From positions 1 through 64,000 of the forward strand of contig CAKZTD010000091.1 in the NCBI GenBank assembly GCA_937921595.1: a DNA stretch of 64,000 nucleotides, read 5' to 3'. Each line of letters opens with the position of its first letter. Positions within the stretch are counted from its first letter, which is position 1. The notes under the pieces are model-generated. The model was not told the DNA's origin. It was given only the letters and a program-made list of their open reading frames with translations, and did no database searches. Origin of the DNA: an uncultured Saprospiraceae bacterium (GTDB lineage: Bacteria; Bacteroidota; Bacteroidia; Chitinophagales; Saprospiraceae). Positions 18,044-28,051 of this stretch are shown here, in pieces. Made by a program: the position numbers and the translations under genes.

Positions 18044-20716
18044 ATGCCTAATCTTGTAAAAAAACCTTGGCAAATTTCGACGGCAAAAATTATAAGCTTA
18101 TTGCAAGGCGATGAGCTAAAAGGACTTTCTCAAGACGAAGCTAAAAAAAGATTCAAAATATGGGGTGCTAATGTTTTGAACTTGCAAAAAGAGACCTCCT
18201 TAATACGATTATTTCTCCGTCAGTTTATAAGCCCTTTAATTTGGGTCTTACTAGCTGCAGCAATCTTGGCTTTTTTATTCGATGAGTGGCTGGAAGGCTT
18301 TGCAATTTTGGGGGTAATTTTCATCAATGCAATCATAGGATTTTTCATGGAATGGCAAGCAAATCATTCTATGAAAGCCTTACGAAATCTAGCTCAGACC
18401 TCTGCTAATGTTTTTCGAGATAAGCAGTTAAAAAAAATAAAAGCATCCGATTTAGTGCCAGGAGATTTAATTTTTTTAGAGGCAGGAGATGTCGTCCCTG
18501 CAGACTGTAGAATCCTCGAACAAAATAAGGTAGGAATAAAAGAAGCCGCACTGACCGGAGAAAGCATCCCAGTAATGAAACAAGAGCAATCACTACAAGG
18601 AGAAGTTATTCTTGCTGAACAAAACAATCTATTATTCAAAGGCACAACCGTAATGATGGGTAATGCAAAGGCTATAGTTTTTGCAACTGGTCTATATACT
18701 GAACTGGGAAAAATAAGCAAACTTGCTCAAGAAGCTCAAAAAGCAACTACACCGCTCGAAAAAAAATTGAACAAGCTAAGTATGAAATTACTTTGGCTGA
18801 CTTTAATCTTGATGTTTATCATTCTTATTCTGGGAATTATTCAAGGGCGAGACATTTACGTTATGATCAAAACTGCAATTGCCTTGGGAATCGCAACCAT
18901 CCCGGAAGGTTTGCCGATAGTAGCTACCATTGCTTTATCCAGAGGTATGTTACGTCTAGCGAGCCATCAAGTCATTGTAAAAAAACTGAGTGCTGTAGAA
19001 ACACTTGGGGAAACCCAAGTCATCTTTACAGACAAAACAGGTACACTTACGGAGAACCAACTATCTGTAGCGACATTAGGATTCGAATTTGCGACAAGTA
19101 ACACTTTTTTCGAAAAAAACAAACTTCAATTTGAAAACCCTGAGGATCATTATATTCCAAATACATTTGCTTTTGAACAAATAAAAAAAATCGCTTCCTT
19201 ATGTAATAATGCAAGCTTAAATTATAAAAAAAATTCAACAGCGAACATTGGAGATCCTTTAGAAATTGCTTTACTAAAATTTACTCAGGGCAATGGAACC
19301 AGTCTCCGTGATTACAAAAAAGATTATCCACGCTTAAAAGAAATCCCCTTCGATAGCAATACAAAAATGATGGGAACCTTACACAAAAACGGTAAAAGAC
19401 CTGATTTCTTGGTTTGTATAAAAGGCGCAATGGAAGTCGTAATTAAACAAAGCGATTATGTATTAACTAAAGATGGCAGAAAGGATCTCAATAATAAAAA
19501 CCTATGGATAGAAAGAGCTGATCAGTTAGCAGCCAAAGGTTTACGAGTCCTTGGTTTTGCTTATAGCGAAATAAATGAAAAAGAAGATCAGTTTTTCCAC
19601 AACCTCACTTTTGTTGGTTTCATTGGTTTTCTAGACCCTCCAAGGCCAGATATCAAACCCGCTATACAGACTTGTAAAGAAGCAGGCATCAAAGTCATCA
19701 TGGTTACCGGAGACCATCATGAAACTGCTCGCAACATCGCATTCAAAACTGGATTAGTTGATTCAGAAACGGTTCCTGTTTTTCATGGTCAACACCTGAA
19801 ATCTGAAGAGCAACTAACGTCGAAAGAACGCACTGCATTACTCAACACCAATATATTTGCAAGGGTTAGCCCTGCTCAAAAACTAGACCTCGTCAGCATA
19901 TATCAAAACGAACAAATGACCGTTGGGATGACAGGAGATGGAATCAACGATATGCCCGCCTTAAAAAAAGCTGACATCGGTATCGCTATGGGAAAAAGAG
20001 GAACAGAAGCAGCCAAAGAAGTTGCTGATTTAATTCTCGAAAACGATGCCTTTACCTCTATTGTATTAGCCATAAAACTAGGTCGAAGTATATTTCAAAA
20101 TATCCGACACTTTGTAGTCTACCTGCTGTCTTGTAACCTTAGCGAGATTTTGGTGGTCACTATCATTGCCCTTTTCAATTTCGATTCCTACTTACTACCA
20201 CTTCAAATTCTCTTCTTAAACATGATCACCGATGTGTTCCCAGCCTTAGCATTAGGCATGAATAAAACCTCTGATCATGTCATGCACCTACCTCCTAGAA
20301 AACCAAAAACACCAATCATTTCTTCCAAAATGTGGAAGTCAATTGTCCTCTATGCACTAGGACTTACGATAGCAGTATTGGCTGCTACTTTTTATGCGAT
20401 CTACTATCTTGGTGTCGATGAAGTATCTGCCAACAATTATACTTTTTACACGCTAATATTAGCGCAACTATGGCATGTTTTTAATATGCCTGATGCAAGT
20501 CAATCTTTTTTTAAAAATGAGGTGACACATAATTTTCATATCTGGATGTCATTAATCACTTGCATTATCATCACTTTTATTGCTTACAAAATACCAGTTA
20601 CCCAAGAGGTTTTAAACCTAAAATCTATGTCCTGGAAAATGTTTGGAGAGATATTCATTTTTAGTTTATTCCCAGTTCTTTTCATACAATTTTTAAAACG
20701 AAATAGGTTCTCCTAA
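18044..20716 (+). CDS. Cation-transporting P-type ATPase (Ca2+-type, P2 family)
   Basis: An 890-aa P-type pump. It has an N-terminal cation-ATPase domain, the TGES actuator motif (ALTGESIPV), the membrane PEGLP motif (residues near 290), the phosphorylation site DKTGTLTEN (Asp near 330), an N-domain, and the hinge GDGINDMPALKKADIGIAMG near 630. The C-terminal membrane domain has six predicted helices. PEGLP and the C-terminal domain place it in the P2 (Ca2+/Mn2+ or Na+) group; the exact ion is not readable from sequence alone. It is the first gene of the operator-controlled cluster and has its own promoter. In Mycobacterium, a P2-type pump (CtpF) is likewise part of a hypoxia regulon. Confidence 0.9.
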   Translation: MPNLVKKPWQISTAKIISLLQGDELKGLSQDEAKKRFKIWGANVLNLQKETSLIRLFLRQFISPLIWVLLAAAILAFLFDEWLEGFAILGVIFINAIIGFFMEWQANHSMKALRNLAQTSANVFRDKQLKKIKASDLVPGDLIFLEAGDVVPADCRILEQNKVGIKEAALTGESIPVMKQEQSLQGEVILAEQNNLLFKGTTVMMGNAKAIVFATGLYTELGKISKLAQEAQKATTPLEKKLNKLSMKLLWLTLILMFIILILGIIQGRDIYVMIKTAIALGIATIPEGLPIVATIALSRGMLRLASHQVIVKKLSAVETLGETQVIFTDKTGTLTENQLSVATLGFEFATSNTFFEKNKLQFENPEDHYIPNTFAFEQIKKIASLCNNASLNYKKNSTANIGDPLEIALLKFTQGNGTSLRDYKKDYPRLKEIPFDSNTKMMGTLHKNGKRPDFLVCIKGAMEVVIKQSDYVLTKDGRKDLNNKNLWIERADQLAAKGLRVLGFAYSEINEKEDQFFHNLTFVGFIGFLDPPRPDIKPAIQTCKEAGIKVIMVTGDHHETARNIAFKTGLVDSETVPVFHGQHLKSEEQLTSKERTALLNTNIFARVSPAQKLDLVSIYQNEQMTVGMTGDGINDMPALKKADIGIAMGKRGTEAAKEVADLILENDAFTSIVLAIKLGRSIFQNIRHFVVYLLSCNLSEILVVTIIALFNFDSYLLPLQILFLNMITDVFPALALGMNKTSDHVMHLPPRKPKTPIISSKMWKSIVLYALGLTIAVLAATFYAIYYLGVDEVSANNYTFYTLILAQLWHVFNMPDASQSFFKNEVTHNFHIWMSLITCIIITFIAYKIPVTQEVLNLKSMSWKMFGEIFIFSLFPVLFIQFLKRNRFS

Positions 20717-20736
20717 AAAAGAAATGACTTGGTTAA

Positions 20737-20803
20737 TTGAAAAATATCACATCGCCTTGTGATCCCAATCATTGTTTAAATGATTGATAAGCCCCTAATT
20801 TTA
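20737..20803 (+). promoter_or_regulatory. Tandem FNR-type operator and -7 element for dha operon
   Basis: Distal TTGAAaaatATCAC (20737-20750) and proximal GTGATcccaATCAT (20759-20772) are 22 bp apart. A -7 element TAatTTTa lies at 20796-20803, 37.5 bp from the proximal centre. Both dyads are 8/10 matches, so the call rests on spacing. Confidence 0.6.
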
Positions 20804-20878
20804 AACCAATATAGCCTACAATCATTTTGTAAAAAAATAAAAATCATGATTACCAATCCTGACCAAAAAACATCAACA

Positions 20879-21949
20879 ATGAAAAAACTCATCAACAAAG
20901 TAGATGAAGTTGTACTCGACCAATTAAAAGGAATGGCTCTCGCCCATCCTGACTTGATCGTAAACCTTGATCCTAAATTTATTTATCGAGCAGATGCTCC
21001 AGTTGCCAACAAAGTCGCTATCATCTCTGGTGGAGGTAGTGGACACGAACCGATGCATGGAGGTTTTGTTGGACCCGGGATGTTAGATGGAGCTTGCCCT
21101 GGAGAAGTGTTTACCTCACCAACTCCTGATCAGATGTACGAATGTGCAAAAGCAGTAAATAGCGGTGCTGGTGTTTTGTTTTTAGTAAAAAACTATACCG
21201 GTGATGTGATGAATTTTGAAATGGCAGCGGAGTTGCTCCATGCTGATGGAATTGCCGTACAATGTATTTTAATTGATGATGATGTTGCTGTAAAGGATAG
21301 TCTTTATACAGCAGGTCGTCGAGGTGTTGGAACAACGGTATTAATGGAAAAAATTGTTGGTGCAGCAGCAGAATCAGGTTACACTTTAGACCAATGTGCA
21401 GACCTTGCTCGCAAAATAAATACCTATGGCCGATCCATGGGAATGGCCTTGACTTCATGTACAGTTCCTGCAGCCGGAAAACCGACCTTTGAGCTTGGCG
21501 ATCAAGAAATTGAAATCGGTATTGGTATCCACGGAGAACCGGGAATGAAAAGAGTTCCTTTTCTTTCTGCCGATGAGATCACTATTGTCCTTGCCAACGA
21601 AATCCTTGAGGATGAAGGTTATACCAGAACGGTAAGAGAATGGAATCGAAGCACTGGTGCATGGGAAGAAAAAGTGCTTACGGATGCTCCTTTCAACAAA
21701 ACCGAGGAAGTGATTGTCATGGTCAACAGTATGGGTGGCACTCCTCTATCTGAGCTTTACTCCATCTACAGAAAACTTGATGAGATTTGTAAATTGAAAG
21801 GAGTAAAAATAGTTCGAAATCTAATCGGTTCTTACATCACTTCTTTGGAAATGCAAGGATGCTCCATTACTATCTTAAAAACGGATGAAGAGATTTTAAA
21901 ATTTTGGGATAGTCCTGTGAATACACCAGCCCTCAGATGGGGAGTATAG
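20879..21949 (+). CDS. dhaK: Dihydroxyacetone kinase subunit DhaK
   Basis: DhaK binds dihydroxyacetone covalently through a His and receives phosphate from DhaL-bound ADP/ATP. Starting at the ATG at 20879 ([16 protein letters not shown]), the protein is 356 aa, the same length as E. coli DhaK, and the substrate-binding His falls at residue 218 in GIGIHGEPG, exactly as in E. coli. The [12 protein letters not shown] loop and [17 protein letters not shown] are also intact. The frame is open 33 codons further upstream, with another ATG at 20846. It is first in a dhaK-dhaL-dhaM-facilitator run. No DhaR or DhaQ regulator is present; the tandem dyads upstream are the likely control. Confidence 0.95.
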   Translation: MKKLINKVDEVVLDQLKGMALAHPDLIVNLDPKFIYRADAPVANKVAIISGGGSGHEPMHGGFVGPGMLDGACPGEVFTSPTPDQMYECAKAVNSGAGVLFLVKNYTGDVMNFEMAAELLHADGIAVQCILIDDDVAVKDSLYTAGRRGVGTTVLMEKIVGAAAESGYTLDQCADLARKINTYGRSMGMALTSCTVPAAGKPTFELGDQEIEIGIGIHGEPGMKRVPFLSADEITIVLANEILEDEGYTRTVREWNRSTGAWEEKVLTDAPFNKTEEVIVMVNSMGGTPLSELYSIYRKLDEICKLKGVKIVRNLIGSYITSLEMQGCSITILKTDEEILKFWDSPVNTPALRWGV

Positions 21950-21972
21950 TTTAATCATTTCAAAAAACAAAC

Positions 21973-22626
21973 ATGCCTTCAGCAATAGCAATGAATGTCA
22001 TTTCTCAAAAAAACGTTATCGATTGGTTGCGCATTACGGCTCACTTGATGCACGAAAACAAAACCTATCTAACGCAGTTAGACTCCCCAATCGGAGATGC
22101 CGATCACGGAATAAATATGGATCGTGGTTTTAAAAAAGTATCTGAAAAACTAGAAGATTTTTCTAATCAGGATATTGGTACCATTTTAAAAAATACTGGT
22201 ATGGCTTTGATCTCTAGTGTCGGTGGTGCATCAGGTCCTTTGTATGGTAGTTTTTATCTAAAAGCAGGAATGTCGCTGGCCTCAAAAATGGAACTGAGCC
22301 TTGAAGATCTTTACACATTGTTTAAAAACGGATTGGATGGTTTAAAAATTAGAGGTCGAGCTTCTCTTGGAGAAAAAACGATTGTCGATGCACTTGAACC
22401 TGCTGTCGAATCTCTTAAAAAATCCGTAGCTGATAAGACTTCAATCGATGAGGCTATAAAAAAAGCGGTCCGAGCTGCAGAGCTTGGTATGTTATCAACA
22501 ACAGATATGCTTGCCAAAAAAGGCCGAGCCAGTTACTTAGGAGAACGAAGTATTGGTCATCAAGATCCTGGCGCCACTTCTACTCTTTTTATTTTTAAAG
22601 CATTAGCCGATTCCGTCATCCAATAA
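21973..22626 (+). CDS. dhaL: Dihydroxyacetone kinase ADP-binding subunit DhaL
   Basis: A 217-aa helical-barrel subunit that carries the bound nucleotide and phosphorylates dihydroxyacetone held by DhaK. The metal/nucleotide-binding signature DSPIGDADHGINMDRGF is intact, as are the glycine-rich GGASGPLYGSFYL and the late loop LGERSIGHQDPGATST. The PTS-type DhaL keeps ADP bound and is recharged by DhaM instead of exchanging ATP. A Met 10 residues in (MNVISQ) could be the actual start. Gaps of 23 and 10 nt to the neighbours indicate one operon. Confidence 0.93.
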   Translation: MPSAIAMNVISQKNVIDWLRITAHLMHENKTYLTQLDSPIGDADHGINMDRGFKKVSEKLEDFSNQDIGTILKNTGMALISSVGGASGPLYGSFYLKAGMSLASKMELSLEDLYTLFKNGLDGLKIRGRASLGEKTIVDALEPAVESLKKSVADKTSIDEAIKKAVRAAELGMLSTTDMLAKKGRASYLGERSIGHQDPGATSTLFIFKALADSVIQ

Positions 22627-22636
22627 ATACCTCGCA

Positions 22637-25066
22637 ATGGTCAACATCGTCCTTGTCTCTCACAGCAAAATATTAACCGAAGGTGTTCGGGAGCTGGCAT
22701 TACAAATGACTCAAGACAAGGTCATCATTAAGTGTGCCGGAGGATTAGATGATCCAAATAATCCTATCGGAACAGATCCTTTCAAAATAATAAAAGCCAT
22801 CAAAGAAGCTTATTCTGATGATGGGATTTTGGTGCTGATGGATATTGGTAGTGCGATCATGAGTACGGAAATTGCTATTGAACAATTACAAAAAAAGATA
22901 CAAGACAAAGTACTGCTTAGTGAAGCTCCACTAGTCGAAGGTGCTATCGCTGCTGCGGCTCAGGCGATGACCGGTGCTGACTTAGAAACGGTCGCAAAAG
23001 AAGCACAAAATGCCTTGCTTGCTAAAGCTACTTTACTTCAGCCCGAGAGCATTGAAACATCAAACGACGACATTGACCTTTCAAGAGATGGCATTGAATT
23101 AAGCATTATTGTTCCGAATAAACTGGGCTTGCATGCAAGACCTGCCGCAAAGCTGGTGGACATCGTTAACCGTTATGATGCTTTTGTTTTTATTCGAAAA
23201 GAAAATGGCTTTTTTGTTTCTGCAAAAAGCATCAGCCAGGTCAGTACTTTAGGTGCAAAAAAAGGAGAAAAGCTTATTTTTAAAATTAGTGGTTTAGAAT
23301 CTGAGCTAATTAAAAAGGCTTTAATAGATTTCACTGCTCAGAATTTTCAAGATCCTTTAAAGGATGTAGAACCAATTGGAGTTTTACTAAAAAACAAAGA
23401 TACTTATACCAAAAGCTTCATTTTAGGAATTCCTGCTTCTGAAGGGATTGCTATCGAAAAAACTTACTGGGTCAATCAAAATATTCCAAAAGTTATCAAG
23501 CAAACAATTAATGACTCTAGCCGTGAAATTACTACTTTAGAAAAAGCGATTTCAGATACTCGAGATGAATTGATCACGCTGCAATCAAAAATAAGAATGG
23601 AGGTCACGGCATCTGAATCACAAATTTTCAACTTTCATATTTTACTTTTAAAAGACAGTGATTTCATCAACAAGGTCACTACTCAGATTCAGAATAAAAG
23701 GGAGAATGCAGCTTATGCCTGGATAAAAAACATTCAGTTTTTAGAAAAAAAATATCTAAAAATGGATTCTGAATATTTTCAGGCTCGAGCAGCAGATATT
23801 ACAGCCGTAGGCAACAAAGTACTCCTCAAATTATTAGGAAAAACAGAATCAATCATTGAACTCAAAGAGCCCGGAATTCTAATCGCAGAAGATTTAGGGC
23901 CTGCAGAAACTGCTCAACTTGATACTAAATTTGTCAAAGGCATTATCACCAAAAATGGTGGAGCAACTTCTCATTCTGCGATACTTGCCAGATCTCTTGG
24001 TATTCCAGCAATCGTAGGTCTAGGCGACCAGATTGATCAGATACCTTCCGGAGAAATCCTTGCTATGAATGGGGAATCAGGAGAAGTTTGGTTGGCCAAA
24101 AAAAATCCAGGAAAAATCGCTCAACTTCAAAAACAAAAAGAAAAAGCAGTTCTCACTCAACAAAAAATGCGAGCCATTGCTAAAGTCCCTGCCATCACTA
24201 AAAATGGAAAACAATACCCAATTCTTGCCAATATTAGTAGTCCAAAAGAAGCTCGTATAGCTTTCCAAAATGGAGCAGATGGTATCGGCTTATACCGAAC
24301 AGAATTTCTTTTTATGAATCGAAAAACACCTCCAACGGAGGAAGAACAATATCAAATTTATAAATCAGTTTGCGAAAACATTCAGGGGCTTGCCGTAACT
24401 ATTCGGACTTTAGATGTTGGTGGTGATAAACCAATTCCATACCTCGGAATTGAAAAAGAAAAGAACCCTTTTCTCGGCTTAAGAGGAATCCGATATTGCT
24501 TGTATAATACTGATTTATTCAAAACACAACTTCGGGCAATCTGTAGAATATCTGCCGATTTTCCTATTCAGATTATGTTTCCAATGGTAGCAGTAGAAGA
24601 AGAAGTACAAGCAGCAAAATCATTACTCAAAGAAGTACAAAAAGATTTAAAAACTCAGGGTATTCCTTTTTCAAAAAAGATGAAAGTAGGTATTATGCTC
24701 GAAGTACCTTCCACGATTTTCTGTATACCTGCATTAGCTGCTGAAGTAGATTTTTTCAGTATCGGTACCAATGACCTAACACAGTATCTTCTTGCGATGG
24801 ATCGTGGCAATCCAAGTGTTGCAAAATACCGCAGTCCACTTCACCCAGCAGTGATGCAGGCCATTCAGGAGGTAATCACTCATTCAAAAAATGAAAAAAT
24901 TGAAATCAGTATGTGTGGTGAATTGGCAGGAAACCCTCAAGTCACTCAAACATTGGTCAATATGGGATTAGATAAGTTCAGTATGAGTAGTCCATCCATT
25001 CCAAAAATAAAAGAAATCATTAGAAATATAGCCTACACCAAAGATAAAAAAACGATGATCGTATAG
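22637..25066 (+). CDS. dhaM: DhaM: EIIA-HPr-Enzyme I fusion phosphotransferase
   Basis: An 809-aa three-domain PTS protein that passes phosphate from PEP to DhaL-ADP. Domain 1 (1-~135) is mannose-type EIIA with phospho-His 9 in VLVSHSKIL. Domain 2 (~150-235) is HPr with His 166 in GLHARPAAKLV. Domain 3 (~255-800) is a complete Enzyme I, with phospho-His 446 in GGATSHSAILARSLGIPAIVG, TNDLTQYLLAMDRG and the catalytic Cys in MCGELAG. E. coli DhaM has only a truncated Enzyme I, so this longer form can probably draw phosphate directly from PEP without a separate PTS. I saw no other PTS gene in the window. Confidence 0.93.
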   Translation: MVNIVLVSHSKILTEGVRELALQMTQDKVIIKCAGGLDDPNNPIGTDPFKIIKAIKEAYSDDGILVLMDIGSAIMSTEIAIEQLQKKIQDKVLLSEAPLVEGAIAAAAQAMTGADLETVAKEAQNALLAKATLLQPESIETSNDDIDLSRDGIELSIIVPNKLGLHARPAAKLVDIVNRYDAFVFIRKENGFFVSAKSISQVSTLGAKKGEKLIFKISGLESELIKKALIDFTAQNFQDPLKDVEPIGVLLKNKDTYTKSFILGIPASEGIAIEKTYWVNQNIPKVIKQTINDSSREITTLEKAISDTRDELITLQSKIRMEVTASESQIFNFHILLLKDSDFINKVTTQIQNKRENAAYAWIKNIQFLEKKYLKMDSEYFQARAADITAVGNKVLLKLLGKTESIIELKEPGILIAEDLGPAETAQLDTKFVKGIITKNGGATSHSAILARSLGIPAIVGLGDQIDQIPSGEILAMNGESGEVWLAKKNPGKIAQLQKQKEKAVLTQQKMRAIAKVPAITKNGKQYPILANISSPKEARIAFQNGADGIGLYRTEFLFMNRKTPPTEEEQYQIYKSVCENIQGLAVTIRTLDVGGDKPIPYLGIEKEKNPFLGLRGIRYCLYNTDLFKTQLRAICRISADFPIQIMFPMVAVEEEVQAAKSLLKEVQKDLKTQGIPFSKKMKVGIMLEVPSTIFCIPALAAEVDFFSIGTNDLTQYLLAMDRGNPSVAKYRSPLHPAVMQAIQEVITHSKNEKIEISMCGELAGNPQVTQTLVNMGLDKFSMSSPSIPKIKEIIRNIAYTKDKKTMIV

Positions 25067-25140
25067 CACGTGTCCCAATAAAAATAGTTCAAAAAATTCT
25101 TTTAACCATCGAAACCCCTCGATACTAAAACCTAAAAACT

Positions 25141-25860
25141 ATGTCAGTTTTCATTGCAGAATTAATCGGAACAGCTTTACTGGTTTTATTGGGAAATGGT
25201 GTAGTCGCAAATGTTGTTCTTAGCAAATCCAAAGCAAAAGATTCAGGATGGATCGTCATTGCATTAGGTTGGGCGATTGCCGTTTTTATTCCAGTATTTA
25301 TTGTCGCTCCGGCCAGTGGTGCACATATCAATCCTGCCGTCACCATAGGTTTAGCTACTGCCGGAAAAGTAGCTTGGTCTGTTGTACCAACTTATCTAAT
25401 TGCTCAATTATTAGGAGCGATGATTGGAGGCCTTTTAGTCTGGTTACACTATCGTCCACATTTTGAAGCAACCGATAATTCAGGATTACAACTAGCTTCA
25501 TTTAGTACCAGCCCAGCGATCAAGGATACGATTTCTAATCTCTTATCTGAAATCATAGGCACTTTTGTATTGGTCTATGGTGTCTTTTATATCTCCGGAG
25601 CTAGCGTTGGTGATTCTCCTGCATCTCTCGGTGCACTGGATGCTCTACCTGTTGCCTTAGTTGTATTAGGAATTGGTCTTTCCCTAGGAGGCACAACCGG
25701 ATATGCGATCAACCCTGCTAGAGATTTAGGTCCTCGAATCATGCATGCAATTCTTCCAATGAAAGGTAAGGGAAACAGTAATTGGGGGTACGCATGGATT
25801 CCTGTAGTCGGACCAATCATCGGTGGTGTCTTAGCAGCTTTACTTTTTATGACTTTCTAA
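25141..25860 (+). CDS. MIP family glycerol facilitator (aquaglyceroporin)
   Basis: A 239-aa channel with six membrane helices and two NPA half-helices: SGAHINPAVTIGLA near 60-70 and GYAINPARDLGPRI near 190-200. An Asp after the second NPAR (NPARD) is the classical mark of glycerol facilitators over strict aquaporins. It follows dhaM by 74 nt with no terminator, so it is likely co-transcribed. It would let glycerol or dihydroxyacetone diffuse in for DhaKLM. No glycerol dehydrogenase is adjacent, so the C3 substrate may be dihydroxyacetone itself or come from a dehydrogenase elsewhere. Confidence 0.9.
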   Translation: MSVFIAELIGTALLVLLGNGVVANVVLSKSKAKDSGWIVIALGWAIAVFIPVFIVAPASGAHINPAVTIGLATAGKVAWSVVPTYLIAQLLGAMIGGLLVWLHYRPHFEATDNSGLQLASFSTSPAIKDTISNLLSEIIGTFVLVYGVFYISGASVGDSPASLGALDALPVALVVLGIGLSLGGTTGYAINPARDLGPRIMHAILPMKGKGNSNWGYAWIPVVGPIIGGVLAALLFMTF

Positions 25861-25893
25861 TTTTTTAGTCCTTAATCATTCAATTTTAATATT

Positions 25894-26703
25894 ATGAAAA
25901 ATATAAAATACTTATTCATTCTTGTCTTTTTCTTGATAGCGAATAACCTAGTCATTGCTCAAAATGAAACAACAGCAATTGACAAGCCCACCAATCAATC
26001 CACAGAAACCCCAACAGTCCCCCTTACTCCTCCCACAGCAGAGGAAGAAGAAAAAAAATTCAAAGTCAATATCAGTACCACTTTAATTAGTCGGTTTATC
26101 TGGAGAGGATTGGAGTTAGGCGATCATCCACATATCCAACCTGAGCTTACTTTTTCTATTGATAATTTTTTCTTTGGAGCTTGGGCGTCTCACGGGATTG
26201 GTCCTGTCGCTTACGACCAAAACATTCCGGGTTATAAAGAAGTGATTCCATATATTGGATACACCTTCGAATTCAACGAATCAACAAACTTTAATCTTCT
26301 TTTGATGGATCATTACAATCCGAATTTCGGAGATATTGGCAACTGGAAGAAGAAAGGAGAAGGAAGCAACACCTTAGAAATTAGAGGAATTCTCAAAGCA
26401 GGCAATTTCGATCTTTTAGGTTCTGTGAATGTTTACAATGACGATGATAATTCGAATTATGTGGAAGTTGGTTACACGGTTGCTTTTCCTAAAGACTTTA
26501 AAGTTCGTCCTTTGATTTCTTTTACACCAACCAAAAGTCCATTTAATGGAACCAGTGAATTTGCATTTACACAGGTGGGCGTTATTGCGGCTAAGGATAT
26601 CAAATTTTCTAATGGAATTACTTTACCAATAAAAGTTGACTTTATTGTTAATCCAGATATGGATAAATTTTATACGGCTTTTGGATTGGGGATTAAGTTT
26701 TGA
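25894..26703 (+). CDS. Outer-membrane beta-barrel protein, TorF/Gcw-like putative porin
   Basis: A 269-aa protein with a signal peptide (cleavage after VIAQ, residue 22), a Thr/Pro-rich linker (TNQSTETPTVPLTPPT) and a barrel of alternating strands starting STTLISRFIWRGLELG and ending FYTAFGLGIKF with a terminal aromatic. The early SRFIWRG pattern resembles the Gcw_chp/TorF putative porins. It lies 33 nt after the glycerol facilitator, so it probably belongs to the dha operon and could be the outer-membrane entry route for the same small polar solute. Channel specificity is inference. Confidence 0.78.
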   Translation: MKNIKYLFILVFFLIANNLVIAQNETTAIDKPTNQSTETPTVPLTPPTAEEEEKKFKVNISTTLISRFIWRGLELGDHPHIQPELTFSIDNFFFGAWASHGIGPVAYDQNIPGYKEVIPYIGYTFEFNESTNFNLLLMDHYNPNFGDIGNWKKKGEGSNTLEIRGILKAGNFDLLGSVNVYNDDDNSNYVEVGYTVAFPKDFKVRPLISFTPTKSPFNGTSEFAFTQVGVIAAKDIKFSNGITLPIKVDFIVNPDMDKFYTAFGLGIKF

Positions 26704-26824
26704 TTATTAGAAATCATACTATTAGATATTCATTTGATTTACGATCAAGGGTTAATGAGTTTAGATTTCTGATTTAGTCAAACACAAAACTACATCTAGA
26801 ATCACTATTCGTTAATCCTTGCTC

Positions 26825-27748
26825 TCAAATCCCAAAATGTTTAAAAACCCTAAGAACTCGTAAAGTATTCCAACGACTTGCCTTTCCAGCTTTTTCCATT
26901 TCAAAATATATTTCCCCAGGATGCTTCGCCTGAACATTCCAAGTATTCAATTTGTTTTTCTTTTTTAAAATAACATCAATCGCCTCTTGCATTCGATCAT
27001 CCCATACAGCTTTATCATATTGAAAATAATCTAAAGCACTTAGGATATCATACCTCCATCTTCGAGGGAAAGCTAAACGCAGAAAATCTTTATGAATAAT
27101 CTCACCGGTTCGATCAGAAAGGAATAAACGATGCTGTAAAATAAATTCTTGCGCAGACTGTTTTGCTTCCTCTACTTCTGCAAATCGGTAAGTATATCCA
27201 CCGTTCTGATATTCGGTAAATCCTTCCAATATAGACAAAGTAGAATGTAAAGAACTATGCCTTGCTCCAGACCGATTGAGTCTACAATTGAAACCTCCAT
27301 CTGCCATTCGTTGTGATAAAATAAAATCAACAATCGAATGAAGTAAGCCTTCTTCTAATTTAAAATAGGAAGCATAATTTAAAAACATCCCATTTAAACA
27401 AACGTCGCTTTTCTTAATCGTTTTAGAAGGATCGACACCACCATCTTTTATTTTTTCATTCATCGCAATTTGCCTGACGGATTCCTGAATCAAAGAATGA
27501 TTCGGACTTATACTCAGATTTCGCAAAGTCAATAAAGTATAATGTGAAGAAGTCCACTTTGGCGAATAAAATGCCTTGCCCCAATGACCTTTAGGGTTTC
27601 GTTTCGACAGAAAATTCGCCCCCCAACCTTCGCGGGCAATACGTTCTTGCAAATCAGGTCGATCTATTTCCAATAAATCCCGATGCACCTGATACTGAAT
27701 TGACACATCTCCTATAAGCAACCAATCGATAATTTCTTTCTGACTCAT
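26825..27748 (-). CDS. Prenyltransferase / squalene-cyclase-like alpha-toroid protein
   Basis: A 307-aa soluble protein with repeated helix pairs of the (alpha/alpha)6-toroid type (YTLLTLRNLSISPNH, YASYFKLEEGLLHSIVDFIL, MADGGFNCRLNRSGARHSSLHST). QMADGGFNC-type QW-like segments are typical of prenyltransferase/squalene-oxidase repeats. The catalytic acid motif of cyclases is not evident, so it may be a non-enzymatic relative. The start codon is 1 nt from the upstream gene's stop; the pair is driven leftward by the shared operator at 28082-28117. No function can be assigned beyond the fold. Confidence 0.7.
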   Translation of the reverse strand: MSQKEIIDWLLIGDVSIQYQVHRDLLEIDRPDLQERIAREGWGANFLSKRNPKGHWGKAFYSPKWTSSHYTLLTLRNLSISPNHSLIQESVRQIAMNEKIKDGGVDPSKTIKKSDVCLNGMFLNYASYFKLEEGLLHSIVDFILSQRMADGGFNCRLNRSGARHSSLHSTLSILEGFTEYQNGGYTYRFAEVEEAKQSAQEFILQHRLFLSDRTGEIIHKDFLRLAFPRRWRYDILSALDYFQYDKAVWDDRMQEAIDVILKKKNKLNTWNVQAKHPGEIYFEMEKAGKASRWNTLRVLRVFKHFGI

Positions 27749-27964
27749 TTAGAGCGTTTTAAATTTACCTCGCACTGCGTCTATCGCTCCAGCACTAAGA
27801 ACGATGTGTTGTAAAGCTTCCAAATCCGCTTGTTTTTGAGTCATTTTTTTTCGTTCTGGCGTCAGTGGTTTTCCTTTTAAGTCTTCTAACTGAAGAGAGA
27901 GCTGATATCTTTTTTCTTCGATCAACTCTAGTAAAAGTGGTTTATATTTTCGATCAATTTTCAT
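27749..27964 (-). CDS. Small basic helical protein, unknown function (71 aa)
   Basis: I place the start at 27964 (MKIDRKYKPLLLELIEEKRYQL). The frame extends 30 codons upstream, but that part runs into the promoter: the -7 element for this gene is at 28052-28059. The 71-aa product is highly charged and predicted helical (EERYQLSLQLEDLKGKPLTPERKKMTQKQADLEAL), ending GAIDAVRGKFKTL. No known motif. It is tightly coupled to the toroid gene (next start 1 nt away), suggesting a partner or regulator of it. Confidence 0.7.
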   Translation of the reverse strand: MKIDRKYKPLLLELIEEKRYQLSLQLEDLKGKPLTPERKKMTQKQADLEALQHIVLSAGAIDAVRGKFKTL

Positions 27965-28051
27965 AAGCGATTTTTTAATAGTTTTTGATATGTAAAAAAG
28001 GGACTCAACGCTTCTTGACGAAGACCGCAAGCCAACAAAAAGGTGTTTATT

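Noticed and set aside
20746-20763. ATCACA / TGTGAT inverted repeat resembling a CRP site or attenuator
   Set aside because: The orientation is opposite to TGTGA-N6-TCACA, and the positions are better explained by the two FNR-type dyads of the dha promoter.
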